Below, piece after piece: positions 16,628 to 25,099 of a DNA stretch of 64,000 nt (positions are counted from its first letter, which is position 1; the number at the start of each line of letters is the position of its first letter). The translations under genes and the position numbers were made by a program. Source of the DNA: Actinoplanes sandaracinus (GTDB lineage Bacteria; Actinomycetota; Actinomycetes; Mycobacteriales; Micromonosporaceae); NCBI RefSeq assembly GCF_030009775.1, contig NZ_JASCTH010000011.1, forward strand, positions 62,001-126,000, read 5' to 3'. The notes below the pieces were generated by a model, which saw nothing but the letters and a program-made list of their open reading frames with translations, ran no database searches and was not told the DNA's origin.

Positions 16628-17821
16628 ATGAACGACGTGAGCGGGGGCGGCATGCCGGCCGGCGCTCGAGCCCGGCTGATCGGGGCCGGGTATGCCGCGC
16701 AGGGTCTGGGATATGCGGCGGTGGTCACCGCGTTGCCCGCGTTCAAGGACCGCCAGGGCATCGACGACACGTTCGTCTCGGTGGTCCTGCTGCTGGTGGT
16801 CGTGGCGGCGGCCGGCGGATCGGTGCTGGCCGACCGGATCGCCGCGCGCTGGGGCAGCCGTTATGCGCTCGCTTCGGGATTGTTCGTGGTGGGGGCGGCG
16901 CTGGCCGGGACCACGTTCTGGTCACCCAACGCGGTCTTCGCCTTGATCTTCCTCGGGTACGGGATCGGCCTCGGCGCGGTCGACGCCTCGCTCAGCATGC
17001 AGGGGGTGCTGGTGCAGGCGCGGCTGGGCCGCAGTGTGATGAGCCGCCTGTTCGCCGCCTACACCGCCGCGGCGATCGCTGCCGCGCTGCTCATGTCGGC
17101 GTCGATCGAGACCGGCGCGGGCGCGGCGGTCGCGGTCGCGGTGGCGGCGCTCTTCGCGGTGCTGGTGGGCCTGGTGGGGTGGCGGTCGTTCGAACCGGGA
17201 CGCACCCAGCGATCCAGTGTGGTGCACGCGGAGACGGGACACAGCGTGCGCCCGGTCGTCCTGGTCTGCGGCATGCTGGTCTTCACGGCGTTCCTGGTGG
17301 ATTCGGCGGTGAGCACGTGGAGTTCGGTCTACCTTCAGGACTCGCTGACCGCGGCCGCCTCGGTGGCGCCGCTGGGCTACGCCGCCTATCAGGGCGCGGT
17401 GCTGGTGAGCCGCCTGGCCGCGGATCATGTGATGCCACGGGCCGGGCGCCTGATCCTCGCGCTCGGGGCGCTCGCGGTGTGCGGGGTGGGCTGCGGGCTC
17501 GTCGTCGCGCTGCCGGCGATCGGAGCGGCGATCACCGGTTTCGCGATCGCGGGCATCGGGGTCGGGGTGCTGGTGCCGCTGGCGTTCAGCGCGGCCGGTG
17601 AGGCCGCGAGGGAGAGCAGCGACGAGGTGATCGCCAAGGTCAACCTCTTCAACTACGGCGGCGCGCTCCTGGGAGCGGTGCTGTTGGGGGCGCTGTCGGA
17701 GCCGGTCGGGCTGCGGTGGGCCTTCCTGATTCCGGTGATCGCGGTGATCGCGACGCTGCCGCTGGCCCGGCGGCTGCGGCACCTGGCGGCGTACGAACCG
17801 GTGCCGCGCCCCGCAGTCTGA
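16628..17821 (+). CDS. MFS transporter
   Basis: 397 residues from ATG at 16628. About twelve hydrophobic helices. The TM2-TM3 loop reads DRIAARWGSRYALASG. A central basic linker (about 185-205) separates the two halves, and the second half includes SRLAADHVMPRAGR. It resembles the small YbjJ-like MFS group that also includes the transporter at 43672. Substrate unknown. A TetR-family gene follows on the same strand after 96 bp and may control it. Confidence 0.87.
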   Translation: MNDVSGGGMPAGARARLIGAGYAAQGLGYAAVVTALPAFKDRQGIDDTFVSVVLLLVVVAAAGGSVLADRIAARWGSRYALASGLFVVGAALAGTTFWSPNAVFALIFLGYGIGLGAVDASLSMQGVLVQARLGRSVMSRLFAAYTAAAIAAALLMSASIETGAGAAVAVAVAALFAVLVGLVGWRSFEPGRTQRSSVVHAETGHSVRPVVLVCGMLVFTAFLVDSAVSTWSSVYLQDSLTAAASVAPLGYAAYQGAVLVSRLAADHVMPRAGRLILALGALAVCGVGCGLVVALPAIGAAITGFAIAGIGVGVLVPLAFSAAGEAARESSDEVIAKVNLFNYGGALLGAVLLGALSEPVGLRWAFLIPVIAVIATLPLARRLRHLAAYEPVPRPAV

Positions 17822-17917
17822 TCCCTCCGTTCGCGACGGGTGAGGGCCGGCGGGCTCCTCCCTTCGGCGTTAGGCACGGAGCCGGTCGGCCGGGTGTGCG
17901 GTGACTAAGCTGAGCGC

Positions 17918-18529
17918 GTGCCGAGGCTGGTGGACCACGACGTGCGACGGGCGGAGCTGCTGGCGGCCGCCTGGCGTGTGGTCCGCTTCCGCGGCGTCGA
18001 GGGCACCACCACGCGGGCCATCGCTGACGAGGCCGGCTGCTCACTGAGCGTGCTGGCCCATTTCCTGGGCGGCAAGGACGACATTCTGGTCGCCGCGCAG
18101 AAGGCGGTCTATGACCGGATCGTGGAGCGGGCCTTCCGGATCGGCGGTGACCTGTTCGGGCTGGACGGTCTGCGAGCCGCCCTGGAGGCGGTGCTGCCGA
18201 TCGACGAGGAGCGGGCCGCCGACGCTCATGTGAACGTGGCTTTCGCGGGGGCGGCCCTGTCGCATCCGCGGCTGGCCGAGTCCCGTCGTGACTCGCATCG
18301 GGATATCCGGGTTCACCTGCGGAACTGTCTGCGGGAGGCGCGGGACCTCAGGGAACTGCGTAGTGGGGTCGACGACGAGGCGGTGATCGACGACTTCATC
18401 ATCCTGGTCGAGGGCAGCACGCTGCTCAGCCTGGTGGACGGCTGGGCGGAGGAGGGACGCGCCGAGCGGCTGTCCCGCCTCGCCAACCAGTTCGTGAATC
18501 AGCTCAGGGTCAATCAGTCTCGGGGCTGA
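17918..18529 (+). CDS. TetR family transcriptional regulator
   Basis: 203 residues from GTG at 17918. The N-terminal HTH is typical: RRAELLAAAWRVVRFRGVEG, then TTTRAIADEAGCSLSVLAHF with the recognition helix, and KDDILVAAQKAV. The C-terminal ligand domain (about 60-200) resembles the BetI/TetR_C_6 type. Downstream, its last 16 nt overlap the end of the convergent beta-glucosidase gene. Likely targets are the MFS gene upstream or the glucosidase operon; the sequence does not decide. Confidence 0.9.
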   Translation: MPRLVDHDVRRAELLAAAWRVVRFRGVEGTTTRAIADEAGCSLSVLAHFLGGKDDILVAAQKAVYDRIVERAFRIGGDLFGLDGLRAALEAVLPIDEERAADAHVNVAFAGAALSHPRLAESRRDSHRDIRVHLRNCLREARDLRELRSGVDDEAVIDDFIILVEGSTLLSLVDGWAEEGRAERLSRLANQFVNQLRVNQSRG

Positions 18530-19866
18530 GCGGCGATCAGGTCCTTGTACCAGTAGTAGGAATCCTTCGGCGTCCGCGCAAGAGTGGATGAGTCCACATA
18601 TATGAGGCCGAAACGCTCCTCGAATCCGGCGGCCCACTCGAAGTTGTCGATCGCCGACCAGACGTAGTAGCCGTCCACCCGTACGCCCGCGGCAATGGCG
18701 TCGGCCACGGCGCGCAGGTGAGCGTCCAGATAGGAGACGCGCCGGTCGTCGTGGATCCGGCCGTCCGGTCCGGGTCCGGCGTCGTGGAACGACGCCCCGT
18801 TCTCGGTGATGATCACCGGAGGCAGCGAGGGATACCGGTCCCGCAGTGTGACCAGGATCTCGGTGAGCCCGGACGGCACGATCGCCCACCCGAAGTCGGT
18901 GCGCTCGTCACTCTTCACCGGCACCGGCGAGAACGGCATGTCCGAGGGGATGTCCACTTCGAGCACACCGCTGTAGTCCTTGCCCGCCCGGGGCGCTTCG
19001 ATCATCGTCGGCTCGTAGTAGTTGACCCCGTAGAAGTCGAGCCGCGCCCCGATCAGCTCCAGGTCCCGGTCCAGCTGGGCGTCGTCCAGGCCGACGCCGG
19101 CCCGGATCAGCTCGCTCGGGTAGTCGCCGAGCAAGATCGGATCGGAGAAGGTCCAGTTGGTGAGGTCGGAGAAGAGGGTCGCCGCCGCGACGTCCGCCGG
19201 GTCGTCGGTCGCCGGCGTCACCGGGAAGTGCTGGCTCGCCACCCCGACGGACCCGGCCCCATGGGTACGCAACACCTGCACCGCCAGCCCATGAGCCAGC
19301 AGCTGGTGGTGTCCCGCGGGCAGCGCTCCGAGCCCGAGCCCGCGGGCCGGGGCGTGGTCGGCGAGCGCGTATCCGTACAGGGTGTGCACGTTCATCTCGT
19401 TCATGGTGATCCAGTCCCGGACCCGGTCGCCGAGGCGCGACACCAGCGTGCTGGTGTAGTCGGCGAGCCGGTGCGCGGTGTCCCGGTTCATCCAGCCGCC
19501 GGCGTCCTCCAGTTCCTGCGGCAGATCCCAGTGATAGAGCGTCGGTACCGGCCGCAGACCGGCTGCGACGATCGAGTCCACGAGCCGGTCGTAGAAGCCG
19601 AGGTCACCGCCGAGCACGCGGGGCCAGGAGAAGGAGAACCGGTAGTCCTGCACCCCGGCCGCGGCGATCATCGCGATGTCCGACTCGTACCGGTGGTAGT
19701 GGTCGATCGCCACCCGCCCGTCCTGGCCGTTCCGGACGGTTCCGGGCCGGGCGGTGAAGGTGTCCCAGATGCTCGGGCCCTTGCCGCCCTCGTCGGCCGC
19801 GCCCTCGATCTGGTACGCCGAGGTCGACATGCCGAACCGGAAGCCGGGTGGAAACTGGGGGTACAA
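18514..19866 (-). CDS. GH1 family beta-glucosidase
   Basis: 450 residues from TTG at 19866, chosen because AAAGGA lies 6 nt upstream and the product starts with YPQFPPGFRFGMSTSAYQIE, the GH1 N-terminal signature. The acid/base glutamate is in TMNEMN (usually NEP in this family, so the residue after Glu is Met). The nucleophile is in VIITENGASF. WSAIDNFEWAAGFEERFGL near the end is the aglycone-site block. Hydrolyses beta-glucosides, probably intracellularly since no signal peptide is present. It is last in a three-gene operon after an MFS transporter (11-bp gap). Confidence 0.93.
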   Translation of the reverse strand: MYPQFPPGFRFGMSTSAYQIEGAADEGGKGPSIWDTFTARPGTVRNGQDGRVAIDHYHRYESDIAMIAAAGVQDYRFSFSWPRVLGGDLGFYDRLVDSIVAAGLRPVPTLYHWDLPQELEDAGGWMNRDTAHRLADYTSTLVSRLGDRVRDWITMNEMNVHTLYGYALADHAPARGLGLGALPAGHHQLLAHGLAVQVLRTHGAGSVGVASQHFPVTPATDDPADVAAATLFSDLTNWTFSDPILLGDYPSELIRAGVGLDDAQLDRDLELIGARLDFYGVNYYEPTMIEAPRAGKDYSGVLEVDIPSDMPFSPVPVKSDERTDFGWAIVPSGLTEILVTLRDRYPSLPPVIITENGASFHDAGPGPDGRIHDDRRVSYLDAHLRAVADAIAAGVRVDGYYVWSAIDNFEWAAGFEERFGLIYVDSSTLARTPKDSYYWYKDLIAAQPRD

Positions 19867-19877
19867 AGTGGATCCTT

Positions 19878-21059
19878 TCAGTTCAGCGCCTTCAGGCGCG
19901 GAAGCAGTGCCAGCGCGACCAGTGCGAAGGCCGCTGTGAGCAGGTAAAGCACGCGATAGCCGCCGAGCGTGGTGACGATCGGCGCGGCCAGCACCGGAGC
20001 CAGCAGCTGTGGCAGGGTGCCCGCGATGTTGGCGACGCCGAGCATGGTGGCCCGGGTCTCCGGGTCCGGCAGGACGTGGGTGAGGATGGCCATATCGACC
20101 GCGATGTAGGCGCCCCACCCGACTCCCACCAGCACTGATGCCACGATCACCACGGGGATGACCGGCACCAGGGCCATCAGTGCGGTGCCGAGAGCGAGGA
20201 TGACCGCCCCGGCCGCGACGAAGATCCGGCGCCGTTCCCAGCGGTCCGACAGCACTCCCCCGGCGAAGCCGCAGATGCCCGCGAAGAGCACGTTGACCAC
20301 GGTGAGGACGAGCACCCAGGTGGCCGCGTCCTGGACGCCGACCCGGTCCGACAGGAAGTAGAGCAGGTAGACCAGGACCAGCGCGTTCACCAGGTTCAGC
20401 AGGAACCGGATGATCCACGCCCAGGCGAACTGCCCACCCGGCCAGCGGATCTCGCGGATGGAAACGGCGGCGACCGTGATCGGCTGTTCCCGGTGCATGA
20501 TCAGCAGCGCGGCGCCGAGGGCCGGCACCGCGATCGCCACCGCGATGTATCCCGGGGCGCCCGATCCCACCGCGACCGCCACCGCGGTGCCGAGGATCAC
20601 GCCGACGATCTGCGCCACCCCGAAGAGGGCGCCGACCGTGCCGCGCTGGTTCTCCGGCACCCGGTCGCCGATCAGGGCGGCGAGCGCGGCGAGCGGCCCG
20701 TTCAGCCCGACCTGGACGAGGATCCAGCCGGTCGCCATGAGGGCGGTGGTGTCGGCGACGGCCAGCACCAGCAGGCCGGCGACGCCGACGACGGTGCCGG
20801 CCACGAAGATCGGCCGTCGTGAGCCGAGCCGGTCGGAGAGGGCGCCCCACAGCGGGTTGGCCACCATCGACGCCGCGGCGCCCCAGGCGGTGACCAGGGC
20901 GAGCAGCGCTTCCTTGCCGTCGTCGCCGGCCAGCCGGGCCGCCTGCTCGGGGAGCAGGATCTGGATCGGCCCGAACCAGCCGGCGGCGACGCCGATCATG
21001 GCGAGCGCGTACGCCGTCATCCAGCCACGGCGTACGCGCCCTTCAGTGAGCACGGTCAC
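19878..21059 (-). CDS. MFS sugar-type transporter
   Basis: 393 residues from GTG at 21059, overlapping the stop of the amidohydrolase gene (GTGA). MFS signatures: NPLWGALSDRLGSRRPIFVA in the first half and GGVLSDRWERRRIFVAAG in the second, with about twelve TM helices. Because a cytoplasmic beta-glucosidase follows at 11 bp, it probably imports a glycoside or oligosaccharide, as in other MFS/GH1 pairs. That substrate is inferred from context. Confidence 0.87.
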   Translation of the reverse strand: MTVLTEGRVRRGWMTAYALAMIGVAAGWFGPIQILLPEQAARLAGDDGKEALLALVTAWGAAASMVANPLWGALSDRLGSRRPIFVAGTVVGVAGLLVLAVADTTALMATGWILVQVGLNGPLAALAALIGDRVPENQRGTVGALFGVAQIVGVILGTAVAVAVGSGAPGYIAVAIAVPALGAALLIMHREQPITVAAVSIREIRWPGGQFAWAWIIRFLLNLVNALVLVYLLYFLSDRVGVQDAATWVLVLTVVNVLFAGICGFAGGVLSDRWERRRIFVAAGAVILALGTALMALVPVIPVVIVASVLVGVGWGAYIAVDMAILTHVLPDPETRATMLGVANIAGTLPQLLAPVLAAPIVTTLGGYRVLYLLTAAFALVALALLPRLKALN

Positions 21060-23083
21060 GCACGAGCTCTTTCCCACATCACCGTGTACGCCTCAGCGCC
21101 GCTGAGCAGTTGCTTCCTGAGCGCCGGCCCGTCGGCGCCGGCCTGATTGATCAGGTCGGTGACCCAGTCGGCGTAGAGGCCGTACTGGGCGACGCCGTCG
21201 GTGTTGAGGTCGAAGGTGCGGGTGCCGTAGACCTGCTTGGCGACCGTGGTGCCGTTGGTGGCGGTGAACGGATAGGTGAGCGGGCTGGATCCGGCGTTCA
21301 GCCGGGGAGCGGCTTGCGGGCCCAGACCGTTCACGTCGGTGCCGACCCCGTACCCGGTGATCTTCGAGCCGTTGGGGAGCGCCCGGTGGGTGCGCCACTC
21401 GTCCAGGAACGTCGGCGTGTGCTGCCCGTCGTCGTGAGCCGCGAACGCGTAGCTGGCGAGGAAGCCGCCGAGCCCGAGCGTCCGGTTGATCAGGGCCGGG
21501 TCGGCCCAGGTGTGCACCGAGGCGACTCCGGGATATCCGGCCTGCTCAGCGAGGTCGAGGACCGCTGTCGCGGTCTTCACTCCCATGTGGTCGATGTGGA
21601 TGATCATGCCGCGCTCGATCATCTTCTTGACGAGGTACGACCCCAGCTCGGTCAGTCCCCGCGTGTTGCAGATCTTCCCGCTCGGGTAGACCGGCAGGAT
21701 CGCGCCGGCCGGCAGCCCGACCCCCAGTTGGAGCAGTTTGGCGAAGTCGTCGCTGACCAGGGGCTGCTCGTTGTCGGACGGGCCGGTGCAACTGGTCGCC
21801 TCCCACCAGTGGCCGGTGGAGATCAGGTTGCCGAGGTTGATCGCGGCGCCGGTGACACCGGAGTCGAAGCGGGTGCCGCCGAACGCGTTGTCGAACTTGT
21901 GCACCGGGTAGAGGCCGCTGACACCCATGCTCTCCAGCTCGTTGAGCCCGGCGTCGATGTCGGCGGTGGTGCACTGCGGGGCGCCCTTGATCTCGCGGCA
22001 GCCGAAGAGTTCGGAGTTCTCCACACCGATGGTGACGGCGAGTTTGCCCTGCGCGGCGATGCCGCGTACCTCCGCGGGGGTCTTCGCCAGGCGGAACCAG
22101 CCCTTGCCGGGACCACCGCTGCGGGCGTCCACATAGTCCTGCATCTTCTTCAGGTAGGTGGACTGTGCCCGGAGCTGGTCCATCTCGTTGCAGGAGGTGT
22201 GCTCCGGCGTGAGGTCGCAGATCACCCGGTTGGCGACGAGCAGCACGTTGAGCACCCGCTGCCCGGACTTCCAGGCACGCTCCACGCCGCGGAAGTACGA
22301 CGCCTCGTGCAGCAGCGTGTCGTACTGCGGCCAGTCGCCGAAGGTGGGCCAGCCGTCCTCGGCCGAGTTGATCGGGTCGGTGCCGGCGATGATCGCCTCC
22401 AGCAGAGCTCCCCAGCCGAGGGTGCCGTGCGAGGCGCAGCCCTTCAGCGCCACCGGGGCGCCGCCGGAGGCGTACGCGTCCCCGCAGTGCAGTGCCCCGC
22501 CGAACGCCTCGGCGGCGGTGATGTGCGCGTGCGCGTCGATCCAGCCGACCAGTTTGCCGTTCGCGTCGACGCCGGGGGCCGGGGTGCCGCTGACGCCGGT
22601 GGCGATGTCCGGGATCGCGGCGCAGCCGGTCGCCGGGGCGAGCGCGAAGGTGGCGCCGCCGGTGCCGAGTCCGCCGAGGTAGGAGCCCATCTGCTGACCG
22701 GTCGAGGTGTTCACGAACTTGTGGCGGCTGCCGTCGGTGGTGACGGTCCAGTCGGCCCGGGCGCCGTAGTCACCACCGGCCCAGACCCAGTTCATCACCG
22801 TCTGGTACGGCGGCGCGCCGTCACCGTCACGCAGCATGTACCGCCCGAGCTGGGTGGCCTCGACGCGGAACGGCTCGGCACTCGCCGCCGAGCTCTTGAA
22901 GCCGTACCCGACCGAGTCCTTCCAGACATAGCCGAGTGAGGTCGATCCGTGGAAAGCCTGGAGGGTGACGCAAGCGCCCTCCAGGTCGTAGGCGGGCGTC
23001 CAGCTCGCGGCTCCGTGGGCGGGCGCGGGCAGCCCACCGACGAGGCCGAGCACCAAGACGCCCGCAACCAGCGAACGTGTCAC
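21056..23083 (-). CDS. secreted amidohydrolase-type metalloprotein
   Basis: 675 residues from GTG at 23083, following a GGGGG-rich ribosome site. A signal peptide (about 1-26, with a hydrophobic LVAGVLVLGLVGGLPAPAHG stretch) leads into a beta-rich N-terminal module (about 27-165). The catalytic part starts with VGWIDAHAHITAAEAFGG (HxH metal site) and continues with HIDHMGVKT and GYGVGTDVNGLG (metal Asp). These fit the amidohydrolase/membrane-dipeptidase-like superfamily; the substrate is not known. It is first in an operon with the MFS transporter and GH1 enzyme. Confidence 0.82.
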   Translation of the reverse strand: MTRSLVAGVLVLGLVGGLPAPAHGAASWTPAYDLEGACVTLQAFHGSTSLGYVWKDSVGYGFKSSAASAEPFRVEATQLGRYMLRDGDGAPPYQTVMNWVWAGGDYGARADWTVTTDGSRHKFVNTSTGQQMGSYLGGLGTGGATFALAPATGCAAIPDIATGVSGTPAPGVDANGKLVGWIDAHAHITAAEAFGGALHCGDAYASGGAPVALKGCASHGTLGWGALLEAIIAGTDPINSAEDGWPTFGDWPQYDTLLHEASYFRGVERAWKSGQRVLNVLLVANRVICDLTPEHTSCNEMDQLRAQSTYLKKMQDYVDARSGGPGKGWFRLAKTPAEVRGIAAQGKLAVTIGVENSELFGCREIKGAPQCTTADIDAGLNELESMGVSGLYPVHKFDNAFGGTRFDSGVTGAAINLGNLISTGHWWEATSCTGPSDNEQPLVSDDFAKLLQLGVGLPAGAILPVYPSGKICNTRGLTELGSYLVKKMIERGMIIHIDHMGVKTATAVLDLAEQAGYPGVASVHTWADPALINRTLGLGGFLASYAFAAHDDGQHTPTFLDEWRTHRALPNGSKITGYGVGTDVNGLGPQAAPRLNAGSSPLTYPFTATNGTTVAKQVYGTRTFDLNTDGVAQYGLYADWVTDLINQAGADGPALRKQLLSGAEAYTVMWERARA

Positions 23084-23254
23084 GGGGCACCCCCTTGGTC
23101 GATCACTTGATCCAACAAGGCGGAGTGTAAGAACCATCACACCCCCGTGAACAGAGGAAGACATGAATATTTTTCTCGGGCGCTACCTGAGGTGTGTGCG
23201 GCTAGACAGCTTCGCCTGCGCCCACTCCCCCCACGTCGGGGCTAGCGTGAGAGC

Positions 23255-24064
23255 GTGGCGCTCTCTCTGGCGGTTTCCCCGTGCCCCAACGACACCTTCG
23301 TGTTTCACGCGCTCGTGCACGGGCTCGTCCCCGGCGCCCCGCCGGTCGACCTGACCTTCGCCGACGTCGACGTCACCAACACCGCCGCCCTCGACGGCAC
23401 GTTCGACCTGGTCAAGGTGAGCTATGCGGCACTGCCCTGGCTGCTCGGCGACTACGAGCTGCTGCCCTGCGGGGGCGCGCTCGGCCGGGGCTGCGGCCCG
23501 CTGGTGCTGACGAACGGGCGCACCGACCTGACCGGCGCCACCGTCGCCGTGCCCGGCGACCGCACCACGGCCTACCTTCTCTTCCGCCTCTGGGCCGCCG
23601 ACCAGCAGCCGGCCCGCATCGAGGTCGTCCCGTTCCACCAGATCATGCCGGGCGTCGCCGAGGGCCGGTTCGACGCCGGCCTGGTGATCCACGAAGCCCG
23701 CTTCACCTATCAGAGGTTTGGCCTGACCGCCCTGGCCGACCTCGGCGAGTGGTGGGAGCGCGACACCGGCCTGCCCATCCCGCTCGGCGCCATCCTGGCC
23801 AAGCGGGGCGCCGTCGACCCGGCCGAGGCGACCGGGTGGATCCGCGAGTCGCTGCGCCACGGCTGGCGTGATCGGGCCGCGAGCCAGGACTTCATCCTCG
23901 CCAACGCGCAGGAGATGGAACCGGCCGTGGTGAAACAGCACATCGAGCTCTATGTCAACGAATTCACCCTTGACCTGGGAAAAGACGGCCTCGCCGCCGC
24001 CGATGCCCTGCTCGGGCGTGCGGCGGCGGCGGGTCTGACGCCTGCTGTTCCGTCGTTCCTGTGA
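23255..24064 (+). CDS. mqnD: 1,4-dihydroxy-6-naphthoate synthase
   Basis: 269 residues from GTG at 23255. MqnD signature: LAVSPCPNDTFVFHALVHG at the N-terminus, DLVKVSYAALPWLLGDYELL, LGRGCGPLVLT, and the periplasmic-binding-protein-like second domain with GLVIHEARFTYQRFGL. It converts cyclic dehypoxanthine futalosine to 1,4-dihydroxy-6-naphthoate in the futalosine route to menaquinone. A short inverted repeat (GAGAGC and its complement) brackets the GTG and could affect initiation. mqnB is 8 kb away on the same strand. Confidence 0.95.
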   Translation: MALSLAVSPCPNDTFVFHALVHGLVPGAPPVDLTFADVDVTNTAALDGTFDLVKVSYAALPWLLGDYELLPCGGALGRGCGPLVLTNGRTDLTGATVAVPGDRTTAYLLFRLWAADQQPARIEVVPFHQIMPGVAEGRFDAGLVIHEARFTYQRFGLTALADLGEWWERDTGLPIPLGAILAKRGAVDPAEATGWIRESLRHGWRDRAASQDFILANAQEMEPAVVKQHIELYVNEFTLDLGKDGLAAADALLGRAAAAGLTPAVPSFL

Positions 24065-24073
24065 AAACCGGAC

Positions 24074-24097
24074 CGCGATCTTGAAAGCTGGATCGCG
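24074..24097. terminator. short hairpin between convergent genes
   Basis: CGCGATC (24074-24080) and GATCGCG (24091-24097) form a 7-bp stem with a 10-nt loop between mqnD and the convergent cold-shock gene. No T-run; a weak terminator at best. Confidence 0.4.
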
Positions 24098-24105
24098 ACT
24101 GAGAG

Positions 24106-24492
24106 TCAGATCTCGAATTCGCGGGCCACCGCGTGCACCAGCTGCGCGATCTTCAGTGAGGTCTTCTTGTCGGGGTACCGGCCACTCTGGAGGGACGGCT
24201 GCACCGAACTCTCCAGCACCTTGATCATGTCCTCGATCATGCTGGCCAGCTCGTCCGCTGGGCGGCGGCGGAGCTCGGCCAGGGATGGCGGGGCGTCCAG
24301 CAACTTCACACCCATCGCCTGCGCACCCTTACGACTGTCGACGACGCCGAACTCGATCCGCTGGCTCGTCTTCAGTTCGGTGACCCCCGCCGGCAGCGCA
24401 CTCTTGGGAAGGAAAACGTCTCCGCCCTCGTCACTGGTGACGAAACCGAACCCCTTCGCTGCGTCGTACCACTTCACTCGACCCGTGGGCAC
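24106..24492 (-). CDS. cold-shock domain protein with C-terminal extension
   Basis: 128 residues from GTG at 24492, with GAGG 6 nt upstream. Residues 1-64 are a cold-shock (OB-fold) domain with RNP1 KGFGFV and RNP2-like GGDVFLP. A helical extension follows (about 70-128), including PADELASMIEDMIKVLESSV and SLKIAQLVHAVAREFEI. The extension makes it about twice the length of a classical CspA and is a recurrent actinobacterial form. Binds single-stranded nucleic acid; target unknown. Confidence 0.92.
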   Translation of the reverse strand: MPTGRVKWYDAAKGFGFVTSDEGGDVFLPKSALPAGVTELKTSQRIEFGVVDSRKGAQAMGVKLLDAPPSLAELRRRPADELASMIEDMIKVLESSVQPSLQSGRYPDKKTSLKIAQLVHAVAREFEI

Positions 24493-24820
24493 CGCTGACC
24501 TCAACTTCACTCAATGGACACAACCGCTCACGGCAAGGCTATCCAGCCGACGGCCCGGACCCAACTGCAATCTCACTGAGTAATGCCGGAATCACGGTCA
24601 GATCCGGCAACGCGTACGATGGCTCGCCGTCGGCGGCCACGCCGGTCCCGGCAGCGAGCGCCCGGGACGCCTCCCGGCTGCCCGCCCACGAGTCGATCAG
24701 ATCATCTCCAGGGCGCGCCCGACCGCACCGGTCATGATCGGCCGCGCGGGGCAGCGCCTGCCCGCGGCTATCGACGACGCCGCGGGCGAGGGCCGCAAGA
24801 ACACGGCAGCGGCGGCGCCG
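24493..24820. other. 328-bp gap without recognised gene
   Basis: Between the cold-shock gene and the small gene at 24821, both on the minus strand. Plus-strand frames through here are Arg/Pro-rich with no ribosome site or family resemblance. TCACGGGTGA at 24821-24830 is a small palindrome at the stop of the next gene. Nothing further recognised. Confidence 0.5.
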
Positions 24821-25021
24821 TCACGGGTGACGGCTGGCGGCGCGGTAACTCAGGCTCTCCACCGGAAGAGGGAACGTCTGGTCGTCACCGAACGGGGACG
24901 GAGCCGCGGCACGGTCGGAGAGGAGCTCCGAGACCTCCATGTGCCCCTTCATGTCCACGCCGCGCAGCCCCGGCTGCTCGTTCGCCGGCGTCGAGGTCCC
25001 AGCCGTCTTGGCCTTCGCCAC
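24821..25021 (-). CDS. small hypothetical protein with strong ribosome site
   Basis: 66 residues from GTG at 25021. AGGAGG lies 7 nt upstream, the best Shine-Dalgarno match in this region, which is the main reason for calling the gene. The product begins AKAKTAGTSTPANEQPGLRG, then DMKGHMEVSELLSDRAA; it is soluble, with a short amphipathic helix in the middle. Divergent from the helicase-associated gene 78 bp away. Family not recognised. Confidence 0.6.
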   Translation of the reverse strand: MAKAKTAGTSTPANEQPGLRGVDMKGHMEVSELLSDRAAAPSPFGDDQTFPLPVESLSYRAASRHP

Positions 25022-25099
25022 TTTCGGTCCTCCTCAGATCGAGGTCCGGCCACGCCCGGACCCACCACCATCGTCCCATGAACGTTAGCGTTGAAGACG

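Noticed and set aside
16216..16770. Minus-strand 184-codon frame in the gap before the MFS gene
   Set aside because: No ribosome site, and it overlaps the 5' end of the MFS gene; composition is that of a random GC-rich frame.
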